Made by a program: the position numbers and the translations under genes. Shown piece by piece: positions 21,945-35,350 of a stretch of DNA of 64,000 nt. Positions within the stretch are counted from its first letter, which is position 1; each line of letters opens with the position of its first letter. Source of the DNA: Sipunculus nudus (Eukaryota; Annelida; Sipuncula; Golfingiida; Sipunculidae). The notes under the pieces are model-generated. The model was not told the origin of the DNA. It did not search any database and was given only the letters and a program-made list of their open reading frames with translations. Location: the NCBI GenBank assembly GCA_026874595.1, contig CM049317.1, forward strand, positions 62,099,118 through 62,163,117, in the 5' to 3' direction.

Positions 21945-24900
21945 TTTTTAGTAAAATGTTTAATTTCTGTTGTGATTTTACTATAAGCAAAGAATAAGCA
22001 AAGCATAAAAAAAAGTGTAAGCAAAGGGATTATGCCTGCATAGTTGCTTTTTGGCACCATTTTCTGAAGAAATAATGTATTTTTGGACTTTGCGGGGGTC
22101 TAATAATGTCAGAAATGGTAAAACATTGTAGGTAAATTGAGTTAAAATTGGAAAATGGGTCCAATAAATCAATAAATGACTTTTTTAAAAATTGCAGAAT
22201 TTGCAGAAATGGTAAAACACTGTAGATAAATTGTGTTAAAATTGGAAAATGGGTCCAATAAATCAATAAATGACTTTTTTAAAAATTGCAGAATTATACA
22301 TTTGCGGTTTTGATTGAACGATATTGCCCTTACTTTTGATATTAATGTTCACTAACCGGGACTGCTGTGTAGCCAGGGGACCCGTCTGTTTTCCTATGGG
22401 TCATATCAGTGTGTATTTTTAGGAAAATGCTGCATTTCTGTTGTGATTTTGCCGTAAGCAAAAAATAAGCAAAGCATCAACAAAGTGTAAGCAAAGTGAT
22501 TATGCCTTCATAATTGCTTTTTTTTCACCATTCTCTGAAGAAATAATGTATTTTTGGACTTTGCGGGGGGGCTTATAATGTCAGAAATGGTAAAACATTG
22601 TAGGTAAATTGTGTTAAAATTGGAAAATGGGTCAAAGAAATCAATAAATGACTTTTTTTGAAAATTGCAGAATTATACATTACCGGTTTTGATTGAACAA
22701 TATTGCCCTTACTTTTGATATTAATGTTCACTTACCGGGACTGCTGTGTAGCCAGGGGACCCGTCTGTATCCATATGGGTCATATCAGTTTGTATTTTTA
22801 GGAAAATGCTGCATTTCTGTTGTGATTTTGCCGTAAGCAAAGAATTAGCAAAGCATCAGCAAGGTGTAAGCAAAGGGATTATGCCTTCATAATTGCTTTT
22901 TGGCACCATTTTCTGAAGAAATAATGTATTTTTGGACTTTGCGCGGGTCTTATAATGTCAGAAATGGTAAAACATTGTAAGTAAATTGTGTTAAAATTGG
23001 AAAATGGGTCCAAGAAATCAATAAATGACTTTTTTAAAAATAGAAGAATTATACATTATCGGTTTTGATCGAACGATATTGCCCTTACTTTTGATATTAA
23101 TGTTCACTAACCGGGACTGCTGTGTAGCCAGGGGACCCGTCTGTCCCCATATGGGTCATATTAGTGTGTATTTTTAGGAAAATGCTGCATTTCTGTTGTG
23201 ATTTTGCCGTAAGCAAAGAATAAGCAAAGCATCAGCAAAGTGTAAGCAAAGGGATTATGCCTTCATAGTTGCTTTTTTTCACCATTTTCTGAAGAAATAA
23301 TGTATTTTTGGACTTTGCGATGGTCTAATAATGTCAGAAATGGTAAAACACTGTAGGTAAATTGTGTTAAAATTGGAAAATGGGTCCAATAAATCAATAA
23401 ATGACTTTTTTAAAAATTGCAGAATTATACATTACCGGTTTTGATTGAACAATATTGCCCTTACTTTTGATATTAATGTTCACTAACCGGGACTGCTGTG
23501 TAGCCAGGGGACCCGTCTGTCCCCATATGGGTCATATCAGTGTGTTTTTTAGGAAAATGCTGCATTTCTTTTGAGATTTTGACGTAAGCAAAGAATTAGC
23601 AAAGCATCAGCAAGGTGTAAGCAAAGGGATTATGCCTTCATAATTGCTCTTTGGCACCATTTTCTGAAAAAAATAATGTATTTCTGGGCTTTGCGGGGGT
23701 CTAATAATGTCAGAAATGGTAAAACACTGTAGGTAAATTCTGTTAAAATTAGAAAATGGGTCCCAGGAATCAATAAATGACTTTTTTAAAAATTGCAGAA
23801 TTATACATTACCGGTTTTGATTGAACAATATTGCCCTTACTTTTGATATTAATGTTCACTAACCGGGACTGCTGTGTAGCCAGGGGACCCGTCTGTCCCT
23901 ATATGGGTCATATCAGTGTGTTTTTATAGGAAAATGCTGCATTCCTGTTGTGATTTTGCCGTAAGCAAAGAATTAGCAAAGCATCAGCAAGGTGTAAGCA
24001 AAGGGATTATGCCTTCATAATTGCTCTTTGGCACCATTTTCTGAAGAAATCATGTATTTTTGGACTTTGCGGGGGTCTAATAATGTCAGAAATGGTAAAA
24101 CATTGTAGGTAAATTGTGTTAAAATTGGAAAATGGGTCCAATAAATCAATAAATGACTTTTTTAAAAATAGCAGAATTATACATTATCGGTTTTGATCGA
24201 ACGATATTGCCCTTACTTTTGATATTAATGTTCACTATGCGGGACTGCTGTGTAGCCAGGGGACCCGTCTGTAACCATTTGGTTCTTATCAGTGTGTATT
24301 TTTAGGAAAATGCTGCATTTCTGTTGTGATTTTGCCGTATGCAAAGAATTAGCAAAGCATCAGCAAAGTGTAAGCAAAGGGATTATGCTTTCATAGTTGC
24401 TTTTTTCACCATTTTCTGAAGAAATCATGTATTTTTGGACTTTGCGGGGGTCTAATAATGTCAGAAATAGTAAAACACTGTAGGTAAATTGTGTTAAAAT
24501 TGGAAAATGGGTCCAATAAATCAATAAATGACTTTTTAAAAATAGCAGAATTATACATTATCGGTTTTGATCGAACGATATTGCCCTCATTTTTTATATT
24601 AATGTTCACTATGCGGGACTGCTGTGTAGCCAGGGGACCCGTCTGTCACCATATGCTTCTTATCAGTGTGTATTTTTAGGAAAATGCTGCATTTCTGTTG
24701 TGATTTTGCCGTAAGCAAAGAATAAGCAAAGCATCAGCAAAGTGTAAGCAAAGGGATTATGCCTTCATAATTGCTTTTCGGCACCATTTTCTGAAAAAAT
24801 AATGTATTTTTCGGCTTTGCGGGGGTCTAATAATGTCAGAAATGGTAAAACACTGTAGGTAAATTCTGTTAAAATTGGAAAATGGGTCCCAGGAATCAAT

Positions 24901-25293
24901 AAATGACTTTTTTAAAAATTGCAGAATTATACATTATCGGTTTTGATCGAACGATATTGCCCTTACTTTTGATATTAATGTTCACTTTCCGGGACTGCTG
25001 TGTAGCCAGGGGACCCGTCTGTCACCATATGGGTCATATCAGTGTGTATTTTTAGGAAAATGCTGCATTTCTGTTGTGATTTTGCCGTAAGCAAAGAATA
25101 AGCAAAGCATCAGCAAAGTGTAAGCAAAGGGATTATGCCTTCATAGTTGCTTTTTTTCACCATTTTCTGAAGAAATTATGTATTTTCGGACTTTGCGGGG
25201 GTCTAATAATGTCAGAAATGGTAAAACATTGTAGGTAAATTGTGTTAAAATTGGAAAATGGGTCAAAGAAATCAATAAATGACTTTTTTAAAA
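21945..25293. repeat. 4,604-bp tandem duplication, copy 2 (right end replaced)
   Basis: It starts at a chimeric monomer where a GTGTGTTTTTTAG left half joins TAGTAAAATGTTTAAT. It follows copy 1 to about 25293, where TAGCAGAATTATACATTTCC replaces the TTGCAGAATTATACATTACC seen at 20687. That switch equals skipping one monomer relative to copy 1, and the 2,254-bp duplication then follows. Confidence 0.8.
22194..22287. repeat. 94-bp partial monomer duplication (composite monomer 5)
   Basis: Interval 21889-22359 (470 bp), 4,604 bp from composite 4. The left part of the host monomer is the chimeric junction of that duplication. Confidence 0.92.
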
Positions 25294-25313
25294 ATAGCAG
25301 AATTATACATTTC
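23060..25313. repeat. 2,254-bp tandem duplication, copy 1 (6 monomers)
   Basis: Six anchors (23114, 23490, 23866, 24242, 24616, 24992) recur at +2254. All six monomers match in sequence, including the GTATGCAAAG and CATTTTTTATATT variants. Confidence 0.88.
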
Positions 25314-27567
25314 CGGTTTTGATCGAACGATATTGCCCTTACTTTTGATATTAATGTTCACTAACCGGGACTGCTGTGTAGCCAGGGGACCCGTCTGTCC
25401 CCATATGGGTCATATTAGTGTGTATTTTTAGGAAAATGCTGCATTTCTGTTGTGATTTTGCCGTAAGCAAAGAATAAGCAAAGCATCAGCAAAGTGTAAG
25501 CAAAGGGATTATGCCTTCATAGTTGCTTTTTTTCACCATTTTCTGAAGAAATAATGTATTTTTGGACTTTGCGATGGTCTAATAATGTCAGAAATGGTAA
25601 AACACTGTAGGTAAATTGTGTTAAAATTGGAAAATGGGTCCAATAAATCAATAAATGACTTTTTTAAAAATTGCAGAATTATACATTACCGGTTTTGATT
25701 GAACAATATTGCCCTTACTTTTGATATTAATGTTCACTAACCGGGACTGCTGTGTAGCCAGGGGACCCGTCTGTCCCCATATGGGTCATATCAGTGTGTT
25801 TTTTAGGAAAATGCTGCATTTCTTTTGAGATTTTGACGTAAGCAAAGAATTAGCAAAGCATCAGCAAGGTGTAAGCAAAGGGATTATGCCTTCATAATTG
25901 CTCTTTGGCACCATTTTCTGAAAAAAATAATGTATTTCTGGGCTTTGCGGGGGTCTAATAATGTCAGAAATGGTAAAACACTGTAGGTAAATTCTGTTAA
26001 AATTAGAAAATGGGTCCCAGGAATCAATAAATGACTTTTTTAAAAATTGCAGAATTATACATTACCGGTTTTGATTGAACAATATTGCCCTTACTTTTGA
26101 TATTAATGTTCACTAACCGGGACTGCTGTGTAGCCAGGGGACCCGTCTGTCCCTATATGGGTCATATCAGTGTGTTTTTATAGGAAAATGCTGCATTCCT
26201 GTTGTGATTTTGCCGTAAGCAAAGAATTAGCAAAGCATCAGCAAGGTGTAAGCAAAGGGATTATGCCTTCATAATTGCTCTTTGGCACCATTTTCTGAAG
26301 AAATCATGTATTTTTGGACTTTGCGGGGGTCTAATAATGTCAGAAATGGTAAAACATTGTAGGTAAATTGTGTTAAAATTGGAAAATGGGTCCAATAAAT
26401 CAATAAATGACTTTTTTAAAAATAGCAGAATTATACATTATCGGTTTTGATCGAACGATATTGCCCTTACTTTTGATATTAATGTTCACTATGCGGGACT
26501 GCTGTGTAGCCAGGGGACCCGTCTGTAACCATTTGGTTCTTATCAGTGTGTATTTTTAGGAAAATGCTGCATTTCTGTTGTGATTTTGCCGTATGCAAAG
26601 AATTAGCAAAGCATCAGCAAAGTGTAAGCAAAGGGATTATGCTTTCATAGTTGCTTTTTTCACCATTTTCTGAAGAAATCATGTATTTTTGGACTTTGCG
26701 GGGGTCTAATAATGTCAGAAATAGTAAAACACTGTAGGTAAATTGTGTTAAAATTGGAAAATGGGTCCAATAAATCAATAAATGACTTTTTAAAAATAGC
26801 AGAATTATACATTATCGGTTTTGATCGAACGATATTGCCCTCATTTTTTATATTAATGTTCACTATGCGGGACTGCTGTGTAGCCAGGGGACCCGTCTGT
26901 CACCATATGCTTCTTATCAGTGTGTATTTTTAGGAAAATGCTGCATTTCTGTTGTGATTTTGCCGTAAGCAAAGAATAAGCAAAGCATCAGCAAAGTGTA
27001 AGCAAAGGGATTATGCCTTCATAATTGCTTTTCGGCACCATTTTCTGAAAAAATAATGTATTTTTCGGCTTTGCGGGGGTCTAATAATGTCAGAAATGGT
27101 AAAACACTGTAGGTAAATTCTGTTAAAATTGGAAAATGGGTCCCAGGAATCAATAAATGACTTTTTTAAAAATTGCAGAATTATACATTATCGGTTTTGA
27201 TCGAACGATATTGCCCTTACTTTTGATATTAATGTTCACTTTCCGGGACTGCTGTGTAGCCAGGGGACCCGTCTGTCACCATATGGGTCATATCAGTGTG
27301 TATTTTTAGGAAAATGCTGCATTTCTGTTGTGATTTTGCCGTAAGCAAAGAATAAGCAAAGCATCAGCAAAGTGTAAGCAAAGGGATTATGCCTTCATAG
27401 TTGCTTTTTTTCACCATTTTCTGAAGAAATTATGTATTTTCGGACTTTGCGGGGGTCTAATAATGTCAGAAATGGTAAAACATTGTAGGTAAATTGTGTT
27501 AAAATTGGAAAATGGGTCAAAGAAATCAATAAATGACTTTTTTAAAAATAGCAGAATTATACATTTC
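25314..27567. repeat. 2,254-bp tandem duplication, copy 2 (6 monomers)
   Basis: Anchors are 25368, 25744, 26120, 26496, 26870 and 27246. The junction monomer at 25368 joins a TTTCCGG left part to the GGGTCATATTAG right part that also follows 23114. Both this copy and copy 1 are followed by the same TTTCCGG and GATCGAACGAT sequence. Confidence 0.88.
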
Positions 27568-27651
27568 CGGTTTTGATCGAACGATATTGCCCTTACTTTT
27601 GATATTAATGTTCACTAACCGGGACTGCTGTGTAGCCAGGGGACCCGTCTG
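27568..27651. other. Junction of the 17,667-bp duplication (chimeric monomer)
   Basis: The left part of this monomer (TTTCCGG, GATCGAACGAT, CTAACCGGG) is the type also found before 25368 and 45289. The right part (CACCATATGGTTC onward) is the type that follows 9955. The switch cannot be placed more finely than the shared stretch that contains the GC-rich core, because both parents are identical there. Confidence 0.8.
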
Positions 27652-30600
27652 TCACCATATGGTTCTTATCAGTGTGTATTTTTAGGAAAATGCTGCATTT
27701 CTGTTGTGATTTTGCCGTAAGCAAAGAATTAGCAAAGCATCAGCAAAGTGTAAGCAAAGGGATTATGCCTTCATAGTTGCTTTTTTTCACCATTTTCTGA
27801 AGAAATCATGTATTTTCGGACTTTGCGGGGGTTTAATAATGTCAGAAATGGTAAAACATTGTAGGTAAATTGTGTTAAAATTGGAAAATGGGTCAAAGAA
27901 ATCAATAAATGACTTTTTTAAAAATTGCAGAATTATACATTACCGGTTTTGATTGAACAATATTGCCCTTACTTTTGATATTAATGTTCACTAACCGGGA
28001 CTGCTGTGTAGCCAGGGGACCCGTCTGTCCCCATATGGGTCATATCAGTGTGTTTTTTAGGAAAATGCTGCATTTCTGTTGTGATTTTGCCGTAAGCAGA
28101 GAATTAGCAAAGCATCAGCAAGGTGTAAGCAAAGGGATTATGCCTTCATAATTGCTCTTTGGCACCATTTTCTGAAGAAATAATGTATTTTTGGACTTTG
28201 CGGGGGTCTAATAATGTCTGAAATGGTGAAACACTGTAGGTAAATTGTGTTAAAATTGGAAAATGGGTCAAAGAAATCAATAAATGACTTTTTTAAAAAT
28301 AGCAGGATTATATATTATCGGTTTTGATCGAACGATATTGCCCTTACTTTTGATATTAATGTTCACTATCCGGGACTGCTGTGTAGCCAGGGGACCCGTC
28401 TGTCACCATTTGGTTCTTATCAGTGTGTATTTTTAGGAAAATGCTGCATTTCTGTTGTGATTTTGCCGTAAGCAAAGAATTAGCAAAGCATCAGCAAAGT
28501 GTAAGCAAAGGGATTATGCTTTCATAGTTGATTTTTTTCACCATTTTCTGAAGAAATCATGTATTTTTGGACTTTGCGGGGGTCTAATAATGTCAGAAAT
28601 GGTAAAACACTGTAGGTAAATTGTGTTAAAATTGGAAAAGGGGTCCAAGAAATCAATAAATGACTTTTTAAAAATAGCAGAATTATACATTATCGGTTTT
28701 GATCGAACGATATTGCCCTCACTTTTGATATTAATGTTCACTATGCGGGACAGCTGTGTAGCCAGGGGACCCGTCTGTCACCATATGCTTCTTATCAGTG
28801 TGTATTTTTAGGAAAATGCTGCATTTCTGTTGTGATTTTGCCGTAAGCAAAGAATAAGCAAAGCATCAGCAAAGTGTAAGCAAAGGGATTATGCCTTCAT
28901 AATTGCTTTTCGGCACCATTTTCTGAAAAAATAATGTATTTTTGGGCTTTGCGGGGGTCTAATAATGTCAGAAATGGTAAAACACTGTAGGTAAATTCTG
29001 TTAAAATTAGAAAATGGGTCCCAGGAATCAATAAATGACTTTTTTAAAGTAGCAGAATTATACATTTATGTTTTCATTGAACGATATTGCTCTTACTTTT
29101 GATATTAATGTTCACTAAACAGGACTGCTGTGTAGCCAGGGGACCCGTCTGTCACCATATGGTTCTTATCAGTGTGTATTTTTAGGAAAATGCTGCATTT
29201 CTGTTGTGATTTTGCCGTAAGCAAAGAATTAGCAAAGCATCAGCAAAGTGTAAGCAAAGGGATTATGCCTTCATAGTTGCTTTTTTTCACCATTTTCTGA
29301 AGAAATCATGTATTTTCGGACTTTGCGGGGGTTTAATAATGTCAGAAATGGTAAAACATTGTAGGTAAATTGTGTTAAAATTGGAAAATGGGTCAAAGAA
29401 ATCAATAAATGACTTTTTTAAAAATTGCAGAATTATACATTACCGGTTTTGATTGAACAATATTGCCCTTACTTTTGATATTAATGTTCACTAACCGGGA
29501 CTGCTGTGTAGCCAGGGGACCCGTCTGTCCCCATATGGGTCATATCAGTGTGTTTTTTAGGAAAATGCTGCATTTCTGTTGTGATTTTGCCGTAAGCAGA
29601 GAATTAGCAAAGCATCAGCAAGGTGTAAGCAAAGGGATTATGCCTTCATAATTGCTCTTTGGCACCATTTTCTGAAGAAATAATGTATTTTTGGACTTTG
29701 CGGGGGTCTAATAATGTCTGAAATGGTGAAACACTGTAGGTAAATTGTGTTAAAATTGGAAAATGGGTCAAAGAAATCAATAAATGACTTTTTTAAAAAT
29801 AGCAGAATTATATATTATCGGTTTTGATCGAACGATATTGCCCTTACTTTTGATATTAATGTTCACTATCCGGGACTGCTGTGTAGCCAGGGGACCCGTC
29901 TGTCACCATTTGGTTCTTATCAGTGTGTATTTTTAGGAAAATGCTGCATTTCTGTTGTGATTTTGCCGTAAGCAAAGAATTAGCAAAGCATCAGCAAAGT
30001 GTAAGCAAAGGGATTATGCTTTCATAGTTGATTTTTTTCACCATTTTCTGAAGAAATCATGTATTTTTGGACTTTGCGGGGGTCTAATAATGTCAGAAAT
30101 GGTAAAACACTGTAGGTAAATTGTGTTAAAATTGGAAAAGGGGTCCAAGAAATCAATAAATGACTTTTTAAAAATAGCAGAATTATACATTATCGGTTTT
30201 GATCGAACGATATTGCCCTCACTTTTGATATTAATGTTCACTATGCGGGACAGCTGTGTAGCCAGGGGACCCGTCTGTCACCATATGCTTCTTATCAGTG
30301 TGTATTTTTAGGAAAATGCTGCATTTCTGTTGTGATTTTGCCGTAAGCAAAGAATAAGCAAAGCATCAGCAAAGTGTAAGCAAAGGGATTATGCCTTCAT
30401 AATTGCTTTTCGGCACCATTTTCTGAAAAAATAATGTATTTTTGGGCTTTGCGGGGGTTTAATAATGTCAGAAATGGTAAAACACTGTAGGTAAATTCTG
30501 TTAAAATTAGAAAATGGGTCCCAGGAATCAATAAATGACTTTTTAAAAATTGCAGAATTATACATTATCGGTTTTGATCGAACGATATTGCCCTTACTTT

Positions 30601-31304
30601 TGATATTAATGTTCACTATCCGGGACTGCTGTGTAGTCAGTGACCCGTCTGTCACCATTTGGTTCTTATCAGTGTGTATTTTTAGGAAAATGCTGCATTT
30701 CTGTTGTGATTTTGCCGTAAGCAAAGAATAAGCAAAGCATCAGCAAAGTGTAAGCAAAGGGATTATGCCTTCATAATTGCTTTTCGGCACCATTTTCTGA
30801 AAAAAATAATGTATTTTTGGGCTTTGGGGGGGGTCTAATAATGTCAGAAATGGTAAAACACTGTAGGTAAATTGTGTTAAAATTGGAAAATGGGTCCAAG
30901 AAATCAATAAATGACTTTTTTAAAAATTGCAGAATTATACATTATCGGTTTTGATCGAACGATATTGCCCTTACTTTTGATATTAATGTTCACTTTCCGG
31001 GACTGCTGTGTAGCCAGGGGACCCGTCTGTCACCATATGGTTCTTATCAGTGTGTATTTTTAGGAAAATGCTGCATTTCTGTTGTGATTTTGCCGTAAGC
31101 AAAGAATTAGCAAAGCATCAGCAAAGTGTAAGCAAAGGGATTATGCCTTCATAGTTGCTTTTTTTCACCATTTTCTGAAGAAATCATGTATTTTCGGACT
31201 TTGCGGGGGTCTAATAATGTCAGAAATGGTAAAACATTGTAGGTAAATTGTGTTAAAATTGGAAAATGGGTCAAAGAAATCAATAAATGACTTTTTTAAA
31301 AATT

Positions 31305-31398
31305 GCAGAATTTTCAGAAATGGTAAAACACTGTAGATAAATTGTGTTAAAATTGGAAAATGGGTCCAATAAATCAATAAATGACTTTTTTAAAAATT
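31305..31398. repeat. 94-bp partial monomer duplication (composite monomer 6)
   Basis: Copy of composite 2 at +17,667, with the same GAATTTTCAG join. Confidence 0.9.
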
Positions 31399-32901
31399 GC
31401 AGAATTATACATTTGCGGTTTTGATTGAACGATATTGCCCTTACTTTTGATATTAATGTTCACTAACCGGGACTGCTGTGTAGCCAGGGGACCCGTCTGT
31501 CCCCATATGGGTCATATCAGTGTGTTTTTTAGGAAAATGCTGCATTTCTTTTGAGATTTTGCCGTAAGCAAAGAATTAGCAAAGCATCAGCAAGGTGTAA
31601 GCAAAGGGATTATGCCTTCATAATTGCTCTTTGGCACCATTTTCTGAAGAAATAATGTATTTTTGGACTTTGCGGGGGTCTAATAATGTCAGAAATGGTA
31701 AAACACTGTAGGTAAATTGTGTTAAAATTGGAAAATGGGTCCAAGAAATCAATAAATGACTTTTTTAAAAATTGCAGAATTATACATTTTCGGTTTTGAT
31801 CGATCGATATTGCCCTTACTTTTGATATTAATGTTCACTAACCGGGACTGCTGTGTAGCCAGGGGACCCGCCTGTCTCCATATGGGTCATATCAGTGTGT
31901 ATTTTTAGGAAAATGCTGCATTTCTGTTGTGATTTTGCCGTAAGCAAAGAATAAGCAAAGCATTAGCAAAGTGTAAGCAAAGGGATTATGCTTTCATGAT
32001 TGCTTTTTGGCACAATTTTCTGAAGAAATAATGTATTGTTGGACTTTGCTATGGTCTAATAATGTCAGAAATGGTAAAACACTGTAGGTAAATTGTGTTA
32101 AAATTGGAAAATGGGTCCCAGGAAACAATAAATGACTTTTTTATAGTAGCAGAATTATATATTTGTGGTTTGATTGCACGATATTGCCCTTACTTTTGAT
32201 ATTAATGTTCACTAACCGGGACTGCTGTGTAGCCAGGGGACCCGTCTGTCCCCATATGGGTCATATCAGTGTGTATTTTTAGGAAAATGCTGCATTTCTA
32301 TTGTGATTTTGCCGTAAGCAAAGAATAAGCAAAGCATCAGCAAAGTGTAAGCAAAGGGATTATGCCTTCATAATTGCTTTTTGGCACCATTTTCTGAAGA
32401 AATAATGTATTTTTTTGGCATTGCGGGGGTCTAATAATGTCAGAAATGGTGAAACACTGTAGGTAAATTGTGTTTAAATTGGAAAATGGGTCAAAGAAAT
32501 CTACAAATGACTTTTTTAAAAATAGCAGAATTATACATTTCCGGTTTTGATCGAACGATATTCCACTTACTTTTGATATTAATGTTCACTTACCGGGACT
32601 GCTGTGTAGCCAGGGGACCCGTCTGTTTCCATATTGGTCATATCAGTGCTTATTTTTAGTAAAATGTTTAATTTCTGTTGTGATTTTACTATAAGCAAAG
32701 AATAAGCAAAGCATAAAAAAAAGTGTAAGCAAAGGGATTATGCCTGCATAGTTGCTTTTTGGCACCATTTTCTGAAGAAATAATGTATTTTTGGACTTTG
32801 CGGGCGTCTAATAATGTCAGAAATGGTAAAACATTGTAGGTAAATTGAGTTAAAATTGGAAAATGGGTCCAATAAATCAATAAATGACTTTTTTAAAAAT
32901 T

Positions 32902-32995
32902 GCAGAATTTGCAGAAATGGTAAAACACTGTAGATAAATTGTGTTAAAATTGGAAAATGGGTCCAATAAATCAATAAATGACTTTTTTAAAAATT
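32902..32995. repeat. 94-bp partial monomer duplication (composite monomer 7)
   Basis: Copy of composite 3 at +17,667. Confidence 0.92.
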
Positions 32996-35256
32996 GCAGA
33001 ATTATACATTTGCGGTTTTGATTGAACGATATTGCCCTTACTTTTGATATTAATGTTCACTAACCGGGACTGCTGTGTAGCCAGGGGACCCGTCTGTTTT
33101 CCTATGGGTCATATCAGTGTGTATTTTTAGGAAAATGCTGCATTTCTGTTGTGATTTTGCCGTAAGCAAAAAATAAGCAAAGCATCAACAAAGTGTAAGC
33201 AAAGTGATTATGCCTTCATAATTGCTTTTTTTTCACCATTCTCTGAAGAAATAATGTATTTTTGGACTTTGCGGGGGGGGCTTATAATGTCAGAAATGGT
33301 AAAACATTGTAGGTAAATTGTGTTAAAATTGGAAAATGGGTCAAAGAAATCAATAAATGACTTTTTTTAAAAATTGCAGAATTATACATTACCGGTTTTG
33401 ATTGAACAATATTGCCCTTACTTTTGATATTAATGTTCACTAACCGGGACTGCTGTGTAGCGAGGGGACCCGTCTGTCCCCATATGGGTCATATCAGTGT
33501 GTTTTTTAGGAAAATGCTGCATTTCTTTTGAGATTTTGCCGTAAGCAAAGAATTAGCAAAGCATCAGCAAGGTGTAAGCAAAGGGATTATGCCTTCATAA
33601 TTGCTCTTTGGCACCATTTTCTGAAGAAATAATGTATTTTTGGACTTTGCGGGGGTCTAATAATGTCAGAAATGGTAAAACACCGTAGGAAAATTGTGTT
33701 AAAATTGGAAAATGGGTCCAAGAAATCGATAAATGACTTTTTTAAAAATTGCAGAATTATACATTTTCGGTTTTGATCGAACGATATTGCCCTTACTTTT
33801 GATATTAATGTTCACTTTCCGGGACTGCTGTGTAGCCAGGGGACCCGTCTGTCACCATATGGTTCTTATCAGTGTGTATTTTTAGGAAAATGCTGCATTT
33901 CTGTTGTGATTTTGCCGTAAGCAAAGAATTAGCAAAGCATCAGCAAAGTGTAAGCAAAGGGATTATGCCTTCATAGTTGCTTTTTTTCACCATTTTCTGA
34001 AGAAATCATGTATTTTCGGACTTTGCGGGGGTCTAATAATGTCAGAAATGGTAAAACACTGTAGGTAAATTGTGTTAAAATTGGAAAATGGGTCCAAGAA
34101 ATCAATAAATGACTTTTTTAAAAATTGCAGAATTATACATTATCGGTTTTGATCGAACGATATTGCCCTTACTTTTGATATTAATGTTCACTTTCCGGGA
34201 CTGTTGTGCAGCCAGGGGACCCATCTGTCACCATATGGTTCTTATCAGTGTGTATTTTTAGAAAAATGCTGCATTTCTGTTGTGATTTTGCCGTAAGCAA
34301 AGAATTAGCAAAGCATCAGCAAGGTGTAAGCAAAGGTATTATGCCTTCATAATTGCTTTTTGGCACCATTTTCTGAAGAAATAATGTATTTTTGGACTTT
34401 GTGGGGGTCTTATAATGTCAGAAATGGTAAAACATTGTAAGTTAATCGTGTTAAAATGGAAGATGGGTCCAAGAAATCAATAAATGACTTTTTTTAAAAA
34501 TAGAAGAATTATACATTTGCGGTTTTGATTGAACGATATTGGCCTTACTTTTGATATTAATGTTCACTATGCGGGACTGCTGTGTAGCCAGGGGACCCGT
34601 CTGTCACCATTTGGGTCATATCAGTGTGTATTTTTAGGAAAATGCTGCATTTCTGTTGTGAATTTGCCGTAAGCAAAGAATAAGCAAAGCATCAGCAAAG
34701 TGTAAGCAAAGGGATTATGCCTTCATAATTGCTTTTTGGCACCATTTTCTGAAGAAATAATGTATTTTTTTGGCATTGCGGGGGTGTAATAATGTCAGAA
34801 ATGGTGAAACACTGTAGGTAAATTGTGTTTTAATTGGAAAATGGGTCAAAGAAATCTATAAATGACTTTTTTAAAAATAGCAGAATTATACATTTCCGGT
34901 TTTGATCGAACGATATTCCACTTACTTTTGATATTAATGTTCACTAACCGGGACTGCTGTGTAGCCAGGGGACCCGTCTGTTTCCATATGGGTCATATCA
35001 GTGCTTATTTTTAGTAAAATGTTTAATTTCTGTTGTGATTTTACTATAAGCAAAGAATAAGCAAAGCATAAAAAAAAGTGTAAGCAAAGGGATTATGCCT
35101 GCATAGTTGCTTTTTGGCACCATTTTCTGAAGAAATAATGTATTTTTGGACTTTGCGGGGGTCTAATAATGTCAGAAATGGTAAAACATTGTAGGTAAAT
35201 TGAGTTAAAATTGGAAAATGGGTCCAATAAATCAATAAATGACTTTTTTAAAAATT

Positions 35257-35350
35257 GCAGAATTTGCAGAAATGGTAAAACACTGTAGATAAATTGTGTT
35301 AAAATTGGAAAATGGGTCCAATAAATCAATAAATGACTTTTTTAAAAATT
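35257..35350. repeat. 94-bp partial monomer duplication (composite monomer 8)
   Basis: Copy of composite 4 at +17,667. Confidence 0.92.

Larger units (their letters stand above)
9955..27621. repeat. 17,667-bp tandem duplication, copy 1 (46 monomers)
   Basis: Anchors are 9955, 10331, 10706, 11081, 11455, 11831, 12206, 12581, 12956, 13333, 13803, 14178, 14552, 14929, 15400, 15780, 16155, 16531, 16907, 17284, 17755, 18134, 18510, 18886, 19262, 19638, 20012, 20388, 20764, 21139, 21513, 21889, 22359, 22738, 23114, 23490, 23866, 24242, 24616, 24992, 25368, 25744, 26120, 26496, 26870 and 27246. Every one recurs exactly 17,667 bp downstream. Matching starts at the core of the monomer at 9955; upstream of it the flanks differ (AACAGG here, AACCGGG at 27622). 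The copy contains four composite monomers and nested 1500-, 4604- and 2254-bp duplications. Confidence 0.93.
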
